This document shows positions 5,262 to 7,105 of a DNA stretch of 7,105 nt, in pieces. A program made the position numbers and the translations under genes. The notes beneath the pieces were generated by a model. The model saw only the letters and a program-made list of their open reading frames with translations, made no database searches and was not told where the DNA came from. Source of the DNA: an uncultured Oceanospirillales bacterium (GTDB lineage: Bacteria; Pseudomonadota; Gammaproteobacteria; Pseudomonadales; Litorivicinaceae); NCBI GenBank assembly GCA_913061245.1, contig CAJXTO010000076.1:1-7105 (forward strand), read 5' to 3'. Every line of letters begins with the position of its first letter. Positions within the stretch are counted from its first letter, which is position 1.

Positions 5262-6899
5262 CTATACCAGTGCCGTTTGCTCGTCATCCAAATGGAAAGA
5301 ATCAGGCGTTACGAGAGACCAATACGTTCGTAAACGCGGATCCTCGAGAACCCCCTCGCCCGTCAGTAACGCACCATCGCTAACGCGCGGATAGATCTGA
5401 TCTGCGAGTTTAATTTGGCTTGCTGACAGTCGTCTAACGATATGACGACGATTCAAATCATCTGGATGACTGATTCCGGCTGCCCCAAGGAGTTCGGCAA
5501 CTGCCTCAAGTGTGTGTTTATGGAAGTTATGGACACGCTCAGCACGCGTCGGAATATCGAGTGCTCGGTAGCGTTTTGGATCCATGGTTGTGATCCCGGT
5601 AGGACAAAGCCCCGAACCACAATCCTTCGCTTGTATGCACCCAAGAGCAAACATAAAAGGCCGACCCATGTTGCACCAATCTGCACCAAGCGCACAGATA
5701 CGCGCGATATCATAGGCGCTGACAATTTTTGCGGACGCACCGATCTTTATCCGCTTTCTTAAACCGGCACCCCGTAGCGCGTTATCGACAAAAACGACCG
5801 CATCACGAAGCGGAGATCCGATGTGGTCTGAAAACTCAGTTGGCGCAGCACCCGTACCACCCTCTGACCCATCGACGGTCACAAAATCGAGCATTTGGCC
5901 CGTTTCGACCATCGCTTTCACCAATGCTACAAATTCCCAGGGGTGCCCAATGCAGAGTTTAATCCCAACCGGCTTACCACCAGACAGGGTTCTCAGTTGC
6001 TCTGCAAATGCTAATAATTCCCTGGGGGTGGAAAACTCGGCATGACTCGCGGGTGATTCACAGGTTTGGCCAACCGGGATACCGCGCGTTCTCGCAATTT
6101 CCTCAGTCACTTTCGGCGCAGGCAAGATCCCACCATGGCCAGGCTTTGCTCCCTGACTCAGCTTGATCTCGATCATCTTCACTTGCTCCGATTTCGCTTT
6201 GATCTCAAATAGCTCAGGATCAAATCGCCCTTCTGGCGTTCGACAACCAAAATACCCTGTTGAAATTTGCCAGATTAAATCGCCACCACCTGCTTCATGA
6301 TAACGCGATAACGAACCCTCACCTGTGTTTTGCGCGAACCCCCCGAGCTTGGCACCACGACTCAGCGATTCCACAGCCGGCGGGGACAAAGCACCGAATG
6401 ACATTCCAGAAATGTTCAACAAGGACATTGAATAGGTCTTTCCAATCGATGCATCACCGACAACAACTCGGAAATCATGTCCATCGAGTTTAATCGGATT
6501 GACCGAATGGTTAAGCCAGTTGAATTCCTCTTCGTAGACAGCTTTCTCTGTACCAAACGACCGTTTGGCCTGATTGTCTTTCGCGCGCTGATAGACCATC
6601 GCCCGCTGATTTCGTGAGTACGGGGTCTCATCCGTGTCCGACTCCCAAAAATATTGACGAAGCTCAGGACGAATACTTTCAAGCAAGTAACGTAACCGGC
6701 CCATTAACGGGTAGTTTGCGCGAACGGGGTGTGTGCTCTTGAAATAATCTCTAAACCCAAGAACCGCGAGTGCCGTGAACACAATCAGAGGCCAAATAAA
6801 AATCGAGGCAAACCAGAGCCCGAACAATGAGACGAATGCAAGTACAAGAGTTGCTGCCCAAACTGAATACCTTCCGAACAGAATCTCTTTTGCTCTCAT
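5262..6899 (-). CDS. Membrane-anchored FMN-binding glutamate synthase family protein (stand-alone GltS domain)
   Basis: 545 residues. Two hydrophobic segments at about 13-30 and 32-48 anchor a large, probably cytoplasmic, domain matching the FMN-binding synthase domain of glutamate synthase. Motifs: GMSFGALS 165-172, NTGEGSLSRYH 191-201, KLSQGAKPGHGG 246-257, TVDGSEGGTG 341-350, KIGASAKI 385-392, and NMGRPFMFALGC 410-421 followed by a C-x5-C-x4-C pattern (Cys421, 427, 432) that in glutamate synthase binds the 3Fe-4S cluster. The N-terminal glutamine amidotransferase domain and the C-terminal GXGXG domain of the full GltB subunit are absent, so it cannot make its own ammonia from glutamine as GltB does. 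Proteins of this layout are common in proteobacteria; I know of no assigned reaction. It starts 2 bases after the pepN stop with only a weak GGA as Shine-Dalgarno, so it is probably co-transcribed with, and perhaps coupled to, pepN. pyrD follows. Confidence 0.9.
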   Translation of the reverse strand: MRAKEILFGRYSVWAATLVLAFVSLFGLWFASIFIWPLIVFTALAVLGFRDYFKSTHPVRANYPLMGRLRYLLESIRPELRQYFWESDTDETPYSRNQRAMVYQRAKDNQAKRSFGTEKAVYEEEFNWLNHSVNPIKLDGHDFRVVVGDASIGKTYSMSLLNISGMSFGALSPPAVESLSRGAKLGGFAQNTGEGSLSRYHEAGGGDLIWQISTGYFGCRTPEGRFDPELFEIKAKSEQVKMIEIKLSQGAKPGHGGILPAPKVTEEIARTRGIPVGQTCESPASHAEFSTPRELLAFAEQLRTLSGGKPVGIKLCIGHPWEFVALVKAMVETGQMLDFVTVDGSEGGTGAAPTEFSDHIGSPLRDAVVFVDNALRGAGLRKRIKIGASAKIVSAYDIARICALGADWCNMGRPFMFALGCIQAKDCGSGLCPTGITTMDPKRYRALDIPTRAERVHNFHKHTLEAVAELLGAAGISHPDDLNRRHIVRRLSASQIKLADQIYPRVSDGALLTGEGVLEDPRLRTYWSLVTPDSFHLDDEQTALV

Positions 6900-6901
6900 A
6901 T

Positions 6902-7105
6902 TTAATCCACTGATTTACTTACGATTTCATACAAATCTTTCGACAGATCCTTTGCGATCATACGACGTAATTCAGATTTCATTGCATCTTGAAAGCTTTT
7001 CTCAAATCGACTCCACTGACAGAGCGGCATGACTAAGCGCGAAGCAATCTGAGGGTTCATAGCATCCAGCTTGAGAACGGAGTCAGCGAGCAAGCGATAT
7101 CCTTC
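6902..7105 (-). CDS. pepN: Aminopeptidase N, C-terminal end (5' partial)
   Basis: The frame is open to the window edge and encodes the last 67 residues, ending in TAA at 6904-6902. The sequence GYRLLADSVLKLD, then NPQIASRLVMPL and finally LSKDLYEIVSKSVD matches the C-terminal helical (ARM-like) domain of the M1-family zinc aminopeptidase PepN; E. coli PepN has NPQVASRMIEPL and ends in a similar LSGDLYEKITK helix. The enzyme is cytoplasmic and removes N-terminal residues in peptide turnover. The catalytic HEXXH region lies outside the window, so activity cannot be judged. There is an in-frame TTG at 7093, but it lies inside the conserved domain and is not a real start. The stop is followed after two bases by the ATG of the glutamate-synthase-like gene. 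Confidence 0.88.
   Translation of the reverse strand, partial: EGYRLLADSVLKLDAMNPQIASRLVMPLCQWSRFEKSFQDAMKSELRRMIAKDLSKDLYEIVSKSVD

Noticed and set aside
5442..5762. 106-codon + strand frame antisense to the glutamate-synthase-like gene
   Set aside because: Shadow of a conserved coding region; composition is atypical and no domain is recognisable. The same holds for + frames at 4274-4525 and 4946-5383 and the - frame at 5453-5740.
1..7105. CRISPR array, insertion sequence, integrase, toxin-antitoxin or defence genes, tRNA or rRNA
   Set aside because: Read on both strands: no direct repeat series, no terminal inverted repeats, no target duplications and no such protein motifs. Tight gene packing by conserved genes leaves no space for them.

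Overview
The window looks like an ordinary chromosomal segment of a gammaproteobacterium with moderate G+C. Three things point there: a ribosome modulation factor gene (rmf, a gammaproteobacterial protein), the fused two-domain 23S rRNA methyltransferase RlmKL, and a membrane-type (class 2) PyrD. RMF carries the C-terminal extension with a WDG-TG-GIH pattern that I recall from Pseudomonas-type RMF and that the 55-residue E. coli protein lacks. The order rlmKL - rmf - pyrD is also the one I recall from Pseudomonas. I cannot name a genus. I see no rRNA, tRNA, CRISPR array, insertion sequence, integrase or phage gene, and no gene-free stretch longer than about 120 bases.

Left block (1-1744, + strand): the 3' part of a cyclopropane-fatty-acid-synthase-like methyltransferase (its frame is open to the window edge, so the true start is probably outside), coupled by a TAATG stop/start overlap to a small five-helix membrane protein of the DUF2878 family. 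Together they look like the end of a lipid-modification operon. It runs tail-to-tail into rlmKL with a 23-base overlap.

Middle block (1722-4194): rlmKL on the - strand (23S rRNA m2G2445 and m7G2069 methylation) and, divergent from it across a 70-base gap, rmf on the + strand (100S ribosome dimerisation in stationary phase). The rmf leader has a stem directly against its Shine-Dalgarno site. A 9-bp GC-rich hairpin lies between the convergent ends of rmf and pyrD.

Right block (4192-7105, - strand, transcribed right to left): the 3' end of pepN (aminopeptidase N), then after 2 bases a membrane-anchored stand-alone FMN/3Fe-4S glutamate-synthase-like protein, then after 65 bases pyrD (dihydroorotate dehydrogenase, pyrimidine synthesis). 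pyrD starts with GTG behind a strong Shine-Dalgarno sequence that is partly covered by a 6-bp hairpin, reminiscent of leader control of enterobacterial pyrC/pyrD.

Most of the window is housekeeping. The parts with least-settled biology are the CFA-like/DUF2878 pair, whose enzyme lacks two of the canonical bicarbonate ligands, and the stand-alone glutamate-synthase-like protein without an amidotransferase domain. I found no convincing evidence of a wholly new system.
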